Of a stretch of DNA of 64,000 bases, positions 32,202 to 40,720 are shown in pieces. The notes beneath the pieces were generated by a model. That model ran no database searches and had not been told where the DNA came from. It was given only the letters and a program-made list of their open reading frames with translations. Position numbers and translations under genes: made by a program. Each line of letters begins with the position of its first letter. The first letter of the stretch is position 1. Origin of the DNA: Porphyrobacter sp. GA68 (GTDB lineage Bacteria; Pseudomonadota; Alphaproteobacteria; Sphingomonadales; Sphingomonadaceae); assembly GCF_022605525.1 (NCBI RefSeq), contig NZ_JAKQYJ010000001.1, positions 682,001 to 746,000 on the forward strand, in the 5' to 3' direction.

Positions 32202-32289
32202 GCTCTAGTTCGCAGGTGCGGCGGGCCGGAATTTACAACTGGTAAAATTACAGATTTACGACTATATAGCAGGCCGTCACGTGTAAGTG

Positions 32290-32316
32290 AGCCGGCCGCT
32301 GGTCGGCTTTGTTGTA
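32290..32316 (+). terminator. Rho-independent terminator after fdxA
   Basis: AGCCGGCC (32290-32297) pairs with GGTCGGCT (32301-32308) through eight pairs including one G-U, with a three-base loop and a following TTGTTGT. It lies about 90 bp past the fdxA stop and 140 bp before carD, so carD is likely transcribed from its own promoter in the remaining gap. Confidence 0.55.
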
Positions 32317-32450
32317 GTTATGTGGTTAGATTGCGGCGCGGCTGAACGTTTTTCCCCTGTACTGGCTGGACCGATCCGCCTCACGGCAGAGCAGAATCGC
32401 GCGGCCGCTCTTTTCGTACCCGCCGCAGCAACGTTTGAGAAGGAATGTGT

Positions 32451-32984
32451 ATGGCAAGCAGTGCAGCCGCTTTCGATGTCGGTGACTATGTGGTCTATCC
32501 AAAACACGGCGTTGGCCGCGTGGTTGAATTGCAGAACGAAACCATCGCCGGAATGCAGCTCGAACTTTACGTACTCCGGTTCGAGAAAGAGCGGATGACA
32601 CTGCGCGTGCCCTTCAACAAGGTCGAATCAATCGGCATGCGCAAGCTGTCGAGTGACAAGACGCTGAAGGAAGCCATGGAAACCCTGAAGGGCAAACCAA
32701 AGGTGAAGCGCACCATGTGGAGCCGCCGTGCGCAGGAATACGAAGCCAAGATCAATTCGGGCGACCTCGTCTCCATTGCCGAAGTAACCCGCGACCTGTT
32801 TCGCCCCGACGATCAGCCGGAGCAGAGCTACTCCGAACGGCAGATCTTCGAAGCCGCCGCCAGCCGCCTGGCCCGCGAACTCGCGGCGATGGAGAAAACG
32901 GACGAGCCGGCTGCCCTGGAAAAGATCCTCAACGTGTTGCGCGAACATGCTCCGCAATATTACATGAACGACGACGCTGCGTAG
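32451..32984 (+). CDS. carD: CarD family transcriptional regulator
   Basis: A 177-residue RNA polymerase-binding regulator. The N-terminal Tudor-like RNAP interaction domain begins FDVGDYVVYPKHGVGRVVEL and continues through YVLRFEKERMTLRVPFNKVE. The C-terminal helical DNA-binding part contains the conserved WSRRAQEYEAKINSGDL and AEVTRDLFR. CarD stabilises open promoter complexes, often at rRNA promoters and under stress. ATG 32451 has AAGGA in front; the GTG 6 bp upstream is in frame but badly spaced. It has its own intergenic promoter region of about 140 bp after the fdxA terminator. Confidence 0.94.
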   Translation: MASSAAAFDVGDYVVYPKHGVGRVVELQNETIAGMQLELYVLRFEKERMTLRVPFNKVESIGMRKLSSDKTLKEAMETLKGKPKVKRTMWSRRAQEYEAKINSGDLVSIAEVTRDLFRPDDQPEQSYSERQIFEAAASRLARELAAMEKTDEPAALEKILNVLREHAPQYYMNDDAA

Positions 32985-33180
32985 CCAATTCCGGCTGGGT
33001 CGGGCCGTGCCAGTCGCGCGGCCTGTCTGTGTATGACTGTGTTCGCGCTAAGCCTCGGCTTGTTTTGGGGCGCGGGCGAGCTTGTGATCGCGGCTTTATG
33101 GCGGGAAACCGAGGTTTCGCCGCGATCGGGCTATGGTGCGTTAAGCATCTCGCTTGGATGATCCGGGCGGAGGTCTGGCA

Positions 33181-33504
33181 ATGATTGTACGAGTCGTTCT
33201 TGCTGGATGCGCAGCGCTGATGCTGCAAGGCTGCCTTGCCAAGGCCGCCGTTGACGTGGTGACGCTGCCGGTGCGTGCTGCAAGCAAGGCAGTGGACCTT
33301 GCCACAACCAGCCAGTCCGAAGCGGACGAGAAGCGCGGCCGCGCCCTGCGCAAGCGGGAAGAGGAATATGGCAGGCTGGAACGCAGCTGGCAGAAAAACC
33401 GCGAGCGCTGCGAGAAGGGCAGTCGTGCTCACTGTGACGCCGCTGCGCAAGACTTAATACGAATGGATGAACTGCGTCGGACGATTCCGGTTGAACCGGA
33501 TTAG
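33181..33504 (+). CDS. Putative lipoprotein, charged
   Basis: A 107-residue protein with a lipoprotein signal peptide ending LMLQGC, Cys18 being the lipidation site. The mature part begins LAKAAVDVVTLPVRAASKAV and continues as a strongly charged helix (EADEKRGRALRKREEEYGRLERS) with two later cysteines. GGAGG precedes ATG 33181. No known family function is recognised; similar small lipoproteins are common in sphingomonads. Its TAG stop overlaps the convergent Sua5 TAA by three bases. Confidence 0.68.
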   Translation: MIVRVVLAGCAALMLQGCLAKAAVDVVTLPVRAASKAVDLATTSQSEADEKRGRALRKREEEYGRLERSWQKNRERCEKGSRAHCDAAAQDLIRMDELRRTIPVEPD

Positions 33505-34454
33505 CGGGCCGCGCGGCGCAGTCGGTCGTTGAGCGCTCGCCCGATACCCTCCTCTGGAAGCGGCGCTACGGCAATGCGCGGCTTCTCCGACAAGGCTGCG
33601 GTATGCAGGCACGCGTACAGCCTTGCACCTGCTTCGGTGAGAGAGCCCGCAGGCGACAGATCGCAGTCGCCGCCGCCCGTTCCGAAGGTGATGAAGAACT
33701 CCCCCTCCCGCCTAGCATGAGCATTGAGGCGCAGCGGCTTGCCGGGGGCATAGTGACTTGCAAGTTGCCCAGGTGCCTCCACGAAAGTTGTGCTCACGGA
33801 ACCTGCGCCAGTTGCGCGGCGCAACTTCTCTTTGAAAGCTGCGGGGTCAATCGGTCCGGGACGCAGCTCCTCGACGGAGCCGTCTGGACGAACAGCTATG
33901 ATGGTCGATTCAAGCCCCTGTTCGCTCGGCCCCGCATCCAGAACGGCATCAATCCGGCCGTCGAGAAAGCGGAGAACATGCTCCGCGCAGGTCGGGCTGA
34001 CGAGACCGCTCGTATTGGCCGACGGCGCCGCAAGAGGAAGGCCGCTCTGCTCCAGCACGCAGCGCATCACCGGATGGGCAGGCATCCGTAAAGCGATGGT
34101 CGGCAGGCCCGCTGTCACGGAAGGTGCGATATTGGCCTCCTTTCTTCTGGGCAGAACCAGGGTCAACGGCCCAGGCCAGAATGTCTGCGCCAGTTCGGAC
34201 GCCCGGTCGCTGAACGCGGCCAGTCGCTCCGCCTCCTTCAAGCCCGCGACGTGCACGATAAGCGGATTGAAGCCCGGCCGGCCCTTCGCCCGGTAAATGC
34301 CTTGCACGGCGCGCTCGTCGTCGGCTCGCGCGGCGAGGCCGTAAACCGTCTCTGTGGGCAAGCCGACCAGCCGGCCCGCCTGTAGGAGGCGAACCGCCTG
34401 CCTGATGCCGGCGTCATCCGCCGCCATGCGCTCTGTCGTCACCTTGCCGCTCAT
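33501..34454 (-). CDS. L-threonylcarbamoyladenylate synthase (YrdC-Sua5 two-domain form)
   Basis: Makes threonylcarbamoyl-AMP for the t6A37 modification of ANN-decoding tRNAs. The 317-residue protein has the YrdC domain (about 12-200) with VGLPTETVYGLAARA, YRAKGRPGFNPLIVHV, WPGPLTLVLPRR and PSANTSG, and the C-terminal Sua5 domain with APGQLASHYAPGKPLRL, the linker seen in Sua5 proteins. It overlaps its convergent neighbour's stop. The middle of the gene contains a copy of the dispersed palindrome (33810-33826), unusual inside a conserved coding sequence. Confidence 0.92.
   Translation of the reverse strand: MSGKVTTERMAADDAGIRQAVRLLQAGRLVGLPTETVYGLAARADDERAVQGIYRAKGRPGFNPLIVHVAGLKEAERLAAFSDRASELAQTFWPGPLTLVLPRRKEANIAPSVTAGLPTIALRMPAHPVMRCVLEQSGLPLAAPSANTSGLVSPTCAEHVLRFLDGRIDAVLDAGPSEQGLESTIIAVRPDGSVEELRPGPIDPAAFKEKLRRATGAGSVSTTFVEAPGQLASHYAPGKPLRLNAHARREGEFFITFGTGGGDCDLSPAGSLTEAGARLYACLHTAALSEKPRIAVAPLPEEGIGRALNDRLRRAAR
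33810..33826. repeat. Dispersed palindrome, copy 3 (inside the Sua5-type gene)
   Basis: AGTTGCGC-G-GCGCAACT is a perfect 17-bp palindrome around a central G, within codons for the segment KLRRATGAG of the Sua5 protein. Compare 11116-11132 and 24598-24618. Confidence 0.6.
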
Positions 34455-34515
34455 CGCCCATCGCTATAGGAGGTCAGGCTTCCCGCGTGAACCAATAAGG
34501 ACAGGACCGCCCGCC

Positions 34516-36258
34516 GTGACCATTTTCAACCCTGCGACGCATGATCAGCTGCTTGCCCTGGAAGTGAACGCGAACATCGGTGAGCTGGCCAGCTCCGAAC
34601 GTTTCTCTGCCGCGGAACCTGATCTGGTGGCCGCGGTCGTGGAAGGTGTCGGCGCCTTCGCTCAGGGAGAGTTTGCCCCATTGAACCGGATCGGGGATAC
34701 GGAAGGTGCGCGGCTGGAGAACGGCGTGGTCCGTCTGCCGGCCGGCTTTGCGGAAGCTTATGCCGCTTACGTGGAGCAGGGCTGGAACGCGATTTCGGGT
34801 CCTGCAGAGTTCGGGGGGCAGGGGCTTCCCTTTTCCTTGGCCTGTAACGTGCTGGAAAACCTCGGCAGCGCGAACATGGCCTTTACCCTGCTGCCGATAT
34901 TGTCCGTCGGTGCTATAGAGGCACTCGACCATCACGGCTCCCCCGCGCAGAAGGAGCTGTACCTTCCAAAGCTTGTGTCCGGCACTTGGTCGGGAACGAT
35001 GAACCTGACGGAGCCGCAGGCAGGCAGCGACGTGGGCGCGCTGCGCACAACCGCCACCCCGATCGCTCACGGCGACCATGCGGGCAAGTGGCTGATACAG
35101 GGGCAGAAGATCTACATCACCTGGGGAGAGCACGAGCTGGCAGAGAACATCATCCACCTTGTTCTTGCACGTACGCCGGACGCGCCAGAGGGAAGCCGCG
35201 GCATATCGCTCTTTGTCGTGCCGAAGTTTCACGTGAAACATGACGGAACCTTGGGCCCGCGTAATGATGTTCGCTGCGTCAGCCTTGAGCATAAGCTCGG
35301 CATCAATGCCTCGCCCACTTGCGTTATGAGCTATGGCGATAATGGCGAATGCGTCGGCGAACTGGTCGGCGCCGAGAACCGCGGCCTGGCAGCCATGTTC
35401 ACGATGATGAACTCGGCACGGATCAACGTCGGCAACCAGGGCGTCCACATTGCGGAACGGGCATTGCAGCAGGCAACGCATTATGCTGGAGAGCGGGTGC
35501 AATCAGCCCGTGCCGGTGCAGCCGACAGGACGCCGGTGCCCATTATCGAACATCCGGACGTGCGCCGCATGATCCTGAGGATGCGTGCGCTGACCGAAGG
35601 ATCGCGGGCCTTGCTCTACTACACGGCGGGCCAGGTTGATCGCGCCGCGCTTGGCGATGATACTTCGAAGCTGCGCGCAGAGATTCTCGTCCCGCTGATC
35701 AAGGCGTGGGGCACGGATGTCGGGTGCGAGGTCGCCAGCCTTGGCATACAGGTGCATGGCGGCATGGGCTACGCCGAGGAAACCGGGGCAGCCCAGCATT
35801 TTCGCGACGCGCGAATCGCGCCCATCTATGAAGGAACCAACGGCATTCAGGCGGCGGATTTGGTCACTCGCAAGCTCGGGCTGGAGGATGGAGCGGCATT
35901 TGACCGGATGATGGCCGAAGTGATGGACCAGGCGGGAGATGCTGAGGCTTTGCGCAACCTCGCAAGCCGGGTGCGTGATCTGGCCCGTTGGATGCGCGAC
36001 AAAGCGTCTCTGGATGACCGACTGGCAGGAAGTGTGCCGTTTACCACCATGAGCGCGGTCGCTGTTGCAGGCTGGCAGTTGCTGCGTCAGCTTCAGGCGG
36101 TGGAACGAGGTGCCGCGCCAGCTCTGGTCGAGCGGAAGCAGGCAACGGTCCGCTTCTTCCTGAACAGGCTTGTCCCTGAAGCCGAGGGGCTGGCGCCGTC
36201 TGTCCTGGCGGGCGCAGAAGATCTGTATTCCCTGTCTACGGATGCCCTGCTCGCCTAG
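34516..36258 (+). CDS. Acyl-CoA dehydrogenase
   Basis: A 580-residue FAD-dependent acyl-CoA dehydrogenase of the long form with a C-terminal extension domain, acting in fatty-acid beta-oxidation. Motifs are WSGTMNLTEPQAGSDVGALRT (FAD and substrate loop), YITWGEHELAENI, the ARINVGNQGV helix, QVHGGMGYAEETGAAQHFRDARI and YEGTNGIQAADLV with the catalytic glutamate. GTG 34516 starts the family-like MTIFNPATHDQLLALEV; the longer frame to 34354 lies on top of the divergent Sua5 gene. The codons for KFHVKHDG carry a near-perfect parS site (35225-35240). Confidence 0.92.
   Translation: MTIFNPATHDQLLALEVNANIGELASSERFSAAEPDLVAAVVEGVGAFAQGEFAPLNRIGDTEGARLENGVVRLPAGFAEAYAAYVEQGWNAISGPAEFGGQGLPFSLACNVLENLGSANMAFTLLPILSVGAIEALDHHGSPAQKELYLPKLVSGTWSGTMNLTEPQAGSDVGALRTTATPIAHGDHAGKWLIQGQKIYITWGEHELAENIIHLVLARTPDAPEGSRGISLFVVPKFHVKHDGTLGPRNDVRCVSLEHKLGINASPTCVMSYGDNGECVGELVGAENRGLAAMFTMMNSARINVGNQGVHIAERALQQATHYAGERVQSARAGAADRTPVPIIEHPDVRRMILRMRALTEGSRALLYYTAGQVDRAALGDDTSKLRAEILVPLIKAWGTDVGCEVASLGIQVHGGMGYAEETGAAQHFRDARIAPIYEGTNGIQAADLVTRKLGLEDGAAFDRMMAEVMDQAGDAEALRNLASRVRDLARWMRDKASLDDRLAGSVPFTTMSAVAVAGWQLLRQLQAVERGAAPALVERKQATVRFFLNRLVPEAEGLAPSVLAGAEDLYSLSTDALLA
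35225..35240. promoter_or_regulatory. parS centromere site, 15 of 16 match, inside the acyl-CoA dehydrogenase gene
   Basis: AGTTTCACGTGAAACA differs from the canonical ParB nucleation palindrome TGTTTCACGTGAAACA only in its outermost base. It encodes the residues FHVKH. It lies 3.1 kb from the parB stop, on the far side of parAB from the putative origin. Confidence 0.75.
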
Positions 36259-36276
36259 GTGTTGGCCTCGCTGGCT

Positions 36277-37755
36277 TCAGCGCACAAGACCTTGCTGGCG
36301 AACATAATCCTCTTCGAACTGCGCCTGCGGATCGCGCAGCTCGCGAGGAGCCGGCAGACGTTCCCCTGTCAGCCGGGCGATCGGCGCGGCAGGTGCGGCG
36401 TCCGGCGCGATGACACGCCAGATAATGCCAGCGGTGTCGTCACTCACCAGCAGCGCGCCGTCTCCTGCCCAAGCCACCCAAGTCGGCCGTCCACGCGTCG
36501 TACCCTCCCCCGTTAGCCAGCCTGACAGGATCGGTATGGGTGTGCCTTGCGGATTGCCGCGCGCGTCGAATGGCACGAATACTACGTCGTAGCCGGATGG
36601 GGGCTTGCGGTTCCACGATCCCCGCCGCGCTATGATCGCGCCCGATCCAAAACGCTCGCCCAGCCGGGCACCTTCCTGGGGGAAAACCAGGCCCAGCGCC
36701 GCGACATGCGGCCCCAAGGCATACTCCGGAGCGCGGGCATATTCGGTCAGGAATCGCGGCATCGGAGCATCGACCCGCCGATCCACATTGTCGCGCCAGT
36801 ACACCCAAGGCCAGCCATACTGCGCGCCAAGCGGCACATTTGTCAGGTAATCGGGGACGAGATCGGATCCGAGCATGTCCCGCTCGTTCACGGTGGTCCA
36901 CAATTCGCCGGACCAAGGGCTGAAGGCGAGCCCGTTGGGATTGCGCAATCCGGCTGCAAACAGGCTTTGCCGGCCGGTTTGCAGGTCGTAACGCCAGATC
37001 GCGGCGCGCCCTTGCTCGATCTCCATCCCCTGCTCTCCGATATTGGAAGCCGAACCAACCGCCACGTAAATCATCCGTCCGTCGGGCGAGATGACGATGT
37101 TGCGCATCCAGTGGCCGCCGCCTGCGGGCAGATCCATCAACTTGCGAGATGCCGCCGGCAGGCTGGTTGCGCCTAGTTCATAGGGGAAGGAGAGCAGTGC
37201 ATTATGATTGGCGACATACAAGGTGCCGTCACGCCAAGCTATTCCGGAAGGTGAATCCAGCGTGTTTGTCAGGACGTGCCGCTGTTCAGCCCGGCCGTCG
37301 CCATCGGCGTCGCGAAGCAGAACAAGCTGGTTGGGCGACGGACCGGCTGATCCCGCCTTCTTGAACAGGTAACTTTCCACAGCGCCCCGGATGCGCCCGA
37401 ACAGCCCCTGATCCTGCTGCGCGGGATCGCGTCCCGGAGAGCGGGCGAGTGCCGCCAGAACATCTCCATTGGGCAGAGTGTAGATGACTCTCGGGCTTTC
37501 CAGTCCCTCTGCGAACCTCACAACGGTTAGGCCTTCGGCAGCGATCGGCTGTTCCCCAGCCTTCCAGCCCACAGGCTCGGCGATCTGCACCGTCGGAATG
37601 GTTTCGGAGTTTGGCTCCGCCAGGACGGGATCGGTTCCGGTCACCGCCTCTACGGCCAGCTGCGCCGTGTTGCCGCGAGTGAGCCAGGCGAAGGTCAGCA
37701 GAAGCAGGAGGAATATGACAGCGACGCCGATGGCGAACTTGCGGGCTAGACTCAT
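36277..37755 (-). CDS. PQQ-dependent sugar dehydrogenase / sorbosone dehydrogenase family protein
   Basis: A 492-residue membrane-anchored periplasmic beta-propeller. The N-terminal segment FAIGVAVIFLLLLLTFAWL anchors it. The propeller shows SPRVIYTLPNGDVLAALARS, SPSGIAWRDGTLYVANHNAL, the NIVISPDGRMIYVAVGS blade, FAAGLRNPNGLAFSPWSGELW and an AWAGDGALLVSDDTAGIIWRV last blade, characteristic of the glucose/sorbosone dehydrogenase family. ATG 37755 directly precedes the transmembrane segment. Substrate and PQQ use are inferred from the family only. Convergent with the acyl-CoA dehydrogenase gene, divergent from the fRMsr gene. Confidence 0.82.
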   Translation of the reverse strand: MSLARKFAIGVAVIFLLLLLTFAWLTRGNTAQLAVEAVTGTDPVLAEPNSETIPTVQIAEPVGWKAGEQPIAAEGLTVVRFAEGLESPRVIYTLPNGDVLAALARSPGRDPAQQDQGLFGRIRGAVESYLFKKAGSAGPSPNQLVLLRDADGDGRAEQRHVLTNTLDSPSGIAWRDGTLYVANHNALLSFPYELGATSLPAASRKLMDLPAGGGHWMRNIVISPDGRMIYVAVGSASNIGEQGMEIEQGRAAIWRYDLQTGRQSLFAAGLRNPNGLAFSPWSGELWTTVNERDMLGSDLVPDYLTNVPLGAQYGWPWVYWRDNVDRRVDAPMPRFLTEYARAPEYALGPHVAALGLVFPQEGARLGERFGSGAIIARRGSWNRKPPSGYDVVFVPFDARGNPQGTPIPILSGWLTGEGTTRGRPTWVAWAGDGALLVSDDTAGIIWRVIAPDAAPAAPIARLTGERLPAPRELRDPQAQFEEDYVRQQGLVR

Positions 37756-37800
37756 GACGCCAAACCTAGGCGTGCTGTGCATCAACGGCAATGCGCTTGC

Positions 37801-37812
37801 GCGCAATTGCGC
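37801..37812. promoter_or_regulatory. Palindrome between divergent sugar dehydrogenase and fRMsr genes
   Basis: GCGCAATTGCGC is a perfect 12-bp palindrome 30 bp before the fRMsr ATG, within the 86-bp divergent promoter region. It may be an operator; no regulator is identified. Confidence 0.3.
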
Positions 37813-37841
37813 GGAGCGACAGAGTCGCTAAGGCTGGCCCC

Positions 37842-38324
37842 ATGTTCGATTACAAGCCGACCGATGGCGCGTCCAAACCTCAGCTATACGACGATCTGTG
37901 CAGCGCGGCCGACGCGCTGACCCGCGACGAGCCGGATGCCGTGGCGAACATGGCCAACGTCGCCGCCCTGCTCGCCGACTTCCTGCCGGATCTCAACTGG
38001 GCGGGCTTCTATCGTACTCTTGGATCAGAGCTGGTACTTGGGCCGTTCATAGGGCGTCCTGCGTGCATTCGGATTGCTTGGGGACAGGGCGTGTGCGGAA
38101 CGGCGGCAGCCTCGGCGCAAACGCAGATCGTGCCGGATGTGCACGCATTTGCAGGCCATATAGCTTGCGACGCGCATACCCGTTCAGAACTGGTTGTGCC
38201 GGTGGTCAGAGACGGGAATGTAGTGGCGGTGATCGACCTCGACAGCCCCACCCCTGCGCGCTTCGACACGGAAGATGCCGCCGGCATCGAACGGCTGGCC
38301 ATGATGCTGGCTGAACGTATCTGA
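37842..38324 (+). CDS. msrC: Free methionine-(R)-sulfoxide reductase (GAF domain)
   Basis: A 160-residue GAF-fold enzyme that reduces free methionine-R-sulfoxide with thioredoxin. The three catalytic cysteines are present at Cys75 (GRPACIRI), Cys85 (GQGVCGTAAA) and Cys109 (HIACDAHTRSELVVP), with the same spacing as in the E. coli enzyme. LNWAGFYR near residue 52 is also diagnostic. ATG 37842 is chosen because the upstream 17 codons are not family-like. It ends 16 bp from the convergent parB stop. Confidence 0.92.
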   Translation: MFDYKPTDGASKPQLYDDLCSAADALTRDEPDAVANMANVAALLADFLPDLNWAGFYRTLGSELVLGPFIGRPACIRIAWGQGVCGTAAASAQTQIVPDVHAFAGHIACDAHTRSELVVPVVRDGNVVAVIDLDSPTPARFDTEDAAGIERLAMMLAERI

Positions 38325-38340
38325 ACTCGTCAGGAACTCG

Positions 38341-39312
38341 TCAGATGTCGCCCCCCGTAAGTCGCTGACAGATGAGATCGAGCTGATCAAGGGTGCGGTA
38401 TTGAACAATCAACGCACCCTGTCGCCCATCAGGATCGCCCTTGATGCGGATTGGCATGCCGAGAAAATCCTGCAGATGTGCTTCGATGGTAGCCAGGTCA
38501 GTGTTGGGCTGCGCCTGCCGCGGGGCAGAGCGGCGAGGGGAGGACCGACTGGCACCTTCGCGGCGTACGAGTTGTTCCACTTCGCGCACCGACAGGCCAC
38601 GCTCGACTGCGGTGCGCGCCATAGCTTCGGCGTTCACCACGCCGACCAGCGCCCGCGCGTGTCCGGAGGACAGACTGCCCTCCTCCACCATCGTCTGGAT
38701 GTTCTGAGGCAGCGAGAGCAGCCGCTGCATATTGGCGACATGGCTGCGCGATTTGTCCACCAGCCTGGCGATCTCCGACTGCGTCATGCCGTCATCGTCA
38801 GCCAGGCGCTGGTAAGCGCGCGCTTCTTCGAGAGGGTTGAGATCCTCGCGCTGGAGGTTCTCGATAAGCGCGAGCGCCTTCACCTCATGCGCGTCGAGGG
38901 TGCGCACGATCGCTGGAACTTCGCTGAGACCCGCTATCCGCGCAGCCCGCCAGCGCCGCTCGCCGGCAACCAGCTGATACTGGCCATCGGGCTGCGGACG
39001 CACGATCACCGGCTGGATCACTCCGCGCGCGGCAATTGAAGCAGCGAGTTGGTTCAGCGCCTCCTCATCAAAATGGGTGCGCGGTTGACCAGGTAGCGCA
39101 GTGATCCTGTCTATGGCGATTGAACGGAGCGTCCCTGCTTTAACATCTGCCTCGGGTTCCTCAGTTTGTCCGCTGACGCGGGTTACAGGCTCCTCGCGCC
39201 GCGATTCCTTGAGCAGGGCGTCCAAGCCCATACCCAACTTTCGCTTCCGTTCTCCCGCAGCGCCCTCCCGCGGCGGCGCCACTACCCGGACCGGCTCCCA
39301 ATTATCGCTCAT
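38341..39312 (-). CDS. parB: Chromosome partitioning protein ParB
   Basis: CTP-binding DNA clamp that loads at parS and spreads over the origin region. The 323-residue protein has the N-terminal KRKLGMGLDALL box, the CTPase domain with ITALPGQPRTHFDEEALNQLA, LVAGERRWRAARIAGL (box II), the helix-turn-helix with MTQSEIARLVDKSRSHVANMQRLLSLP and the C-terminal dimerisation domain. Its ATG overlaps the parA stop (ATGA). Two perfect parS sites lie within 3.5 kb and a third 3.1 kb past the gene. Confidence 0.96.
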   Translation of the reverse strand: MSDNWEPVRVVAPPREGAAGERKRKLGMGLDALLKESRREEPVTRVSGQTEEPEADVKAGTLRSIAIDRITALPGQPRTHFDEEALNQLAASIAARGVIQPVIVRPQPDGQYQLVAGERRWRAARIAGLSEVPAIVRTLDAHEVKALALIENLQREDLNPLEEARAYQRLADDDGMTQSEIARLVDKSRSHVANMQRLLSLPQNIQTMVEEGSLSSGHARALVGVVNAEAMARTAVERGLSVREVEQLVRREGASRSSPRRSAPRQAQPNTDLATIEAHLQDFLGMPIRIKGDPDGRQGALIVQYRTLDQLDLICQRLTGGDI

Positions 39313-40088
39313 GCAGCTTTCCTAAGACTCGGCAGGCGGCCGATCAATTCCCGTGCGAGAGAGATATAGGCGCGACTGCCCGAGCAGGCGTAGTCGTAGA
39401 TCAATGCCGGCATGCCGTGACTTGGCGCCTCCGACAGTCGCACGTTGCGGGGTATGACCGCCTCGAACACCAGATCGCCCAGGCAGTTGCGCACGTCGTC
39501 CGCCACCTGATCGGTAAGCCGGTTTCGCCGGTCGAACATGGTAAGGGCAACGCCGATAATTCCCAGCTGCGGGTTGAGATGTTCACGCACCCGCTCAACT
39601 GTTTGCAGCAGCTGGCTCAACCCTTCAAGAGCAAAGAACTCGCACTGGAGCGGTACCAGGAGTGTGTCGGCCGCCGCCATCGCGTTGAGCGTCAGCAAGC
39701 CGAGCGATGGCGGACAGTCGATGAAACAGATGTCGTAATCGCTTTGCGCGGCATCGATAGCCTGACGAAGCCGCATCGCCCTGTTTTCAAGGGAAACCAG
39801 CTCCACTTCGGCTCCACTGAGGTCGACGGTGGATGGAACGACGCGCAGGTTCGGTATGGTGGTGTCCAAGGCGATCTGGCGGATTGTTCCTTCGCCCAGC
39901 AGAAGGTCATAGCTAGACTGGCCTCGCAGTTCCTTGGCGATACCCAGCCCCGTAGAGGCGTTGCCTTGCGGATCCAGGTCGATCAACAGCGTACGCCATC
40001 CCGATGCCGCCATCGCCGTGGCAGTGTTGATAGCGGTGGTGGTTTTGCCCACCCCGCCCTTCTGATTGGCGATAGCAACGGTGAACAT
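39309..40088 (-). CDS. parA: Chromosome partitioning ATPase ParA
   Basis: A 259-residue Walker-type ATPase (Soj family) that moves ParB-parS complexes. It carries the deviant Walker A KGGVGKTT (10-17) with the signature lysine, DLDPQGNASTGLG, Walker B FIDCPPSLGLLTLNA and QCEFFALEGLSQLL. The ATG lies 2 bp after the rsmG stop and the stop overlaps parB, so rsmG-parA-parB are translationally coupled. The order matches Caulobacter and most alphaproteobacteria near the origin. Confidence 0.97.
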   Translation of the reverse strand: MFTVAIANQKGGVGKTTTAINTATAMAASGWRTLLIDLDPQGNASTGLGIAKELRGQSSYDLLLGEGTIRQIALDTTIPNLRVVPSTVDLSGAEVELVSLENRAMRLRQAIDAAQSDYDICFIDCPPSLGLLTLNAMAAADTLLVPLQCEFFALEGLSQLLQTVERVREHLNPQLGIIGVALTMFDRRNRLTDQVADDVRNCLGDLVFEAVIPRNVRLSEAPSHGMPALIYDYACSGSRAYISLARELIGRLPSLRKAA

Positions 40089-40090
40089 GA

Positions 40091-40720
40091 TCAGTTCGAA
40101 CCCCTAGAACGTTCACACACAATGATGCTTGCATCGGGGGCCGTCAACGAGTGTTTCACGTGAAACAGCCAACTTCGGCGCTGGCTAGCGGGTATGTCGT
40201 TTAGCTCTTCGACAACGGTGCGGCCTTTCGCAAACAGCCACCGGCTTTTTGTGTGCCCCAGATGCGCTGTCTTATGCAACAGCGCTGCCAACGGCGCGAC
40301 GGCCCGCGCGGACACTGCATCGAAGGTGTCATGCACGTCTTCGGCACGCCCGGTGATGATCCGCATGTGGCCGAGACTGAGGCTCTCTCGCATGCGCTCA
40401 AGCCAGGCGGTTCGCAACTTGCGCGGTTCGATCAAGGTGACACTAAGATCGCGGCGCAAGATCGCAATAACCAGTCCGGGCAGGCCAGCGCCCGTGCCCA
40501 CATCAGCCCAACTGCTGCAGTTTTCCGGCTGATGTTCGAGGAGCTGGGCAGAATCTGCAATGTGACGGACCCACACGTGGTCCAATGAAGCGGGCGATAC
40601 CAGGTTCTGCAGCGTATTCTCCTGCCGCAACGCCGCCACATAGAAAGCGCAATCGGCCAGTGCGGCCGCACCCCAATTGCGCTCGATATAGGAGCGCGCA
40701 TCATATTCTGAGGTGATCAA
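40091..40720 (-). CDS. rsmG: 16S rRNA (guanine527-N7)-methyltransferase RsmG
   Basis: A 209-residue SAM-dependent methyltransferase modifying G527 of 16S rRNA; its loss gives low-level streptomycin resistance. The SAM site reads [17 protein letters not shown], followed by [17 protein letters not shown] and [14 protein letters not shown]. The mnmG stop overlaps its start by 4 bp. The C-terminal codons for LFHVKHSL contain a perfect parS palindrome (40152-40167), so the site is kept within coding sequence. Confidence 0.95.
   Translation of the reverse strand: MITSEYDARSYIERNWGAAALADCAFYVAALRQENTLQNLVSPASLDHVWVRHIADSAQLLEHQPENCSSWADVGTGAGLPGLVIAILRRDLSVTLIEPRKLRTAWLERMRESLSLGHMRIITGRAEDVHDTFDAVSARAVAPLAALLHKTAHLGHTKSRWLFAKGRTVVEELNDIPASQRRSWLFHVKHSLTAPDASIIVCERSRGSN
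40152..40167. promoter_or_regulatory. parS centromere site inside rsmG
   Basis: TGTTTCACGTGAAACA, a perfect 16-bp palindrome identical to the usual bacterial parS consensus form, lies in the 3' codons of rsmG, about 65 bp before parA. ParB would nucleate here. Confidence 0.93.

Noticed and set aside
33050-33066. Possible terminator AAGCCTCGGCTTGTTTT after carD
   Set aside because: The stem is only four or five pairs around a very small loop; too weak to list as a feature, though it may contribute.
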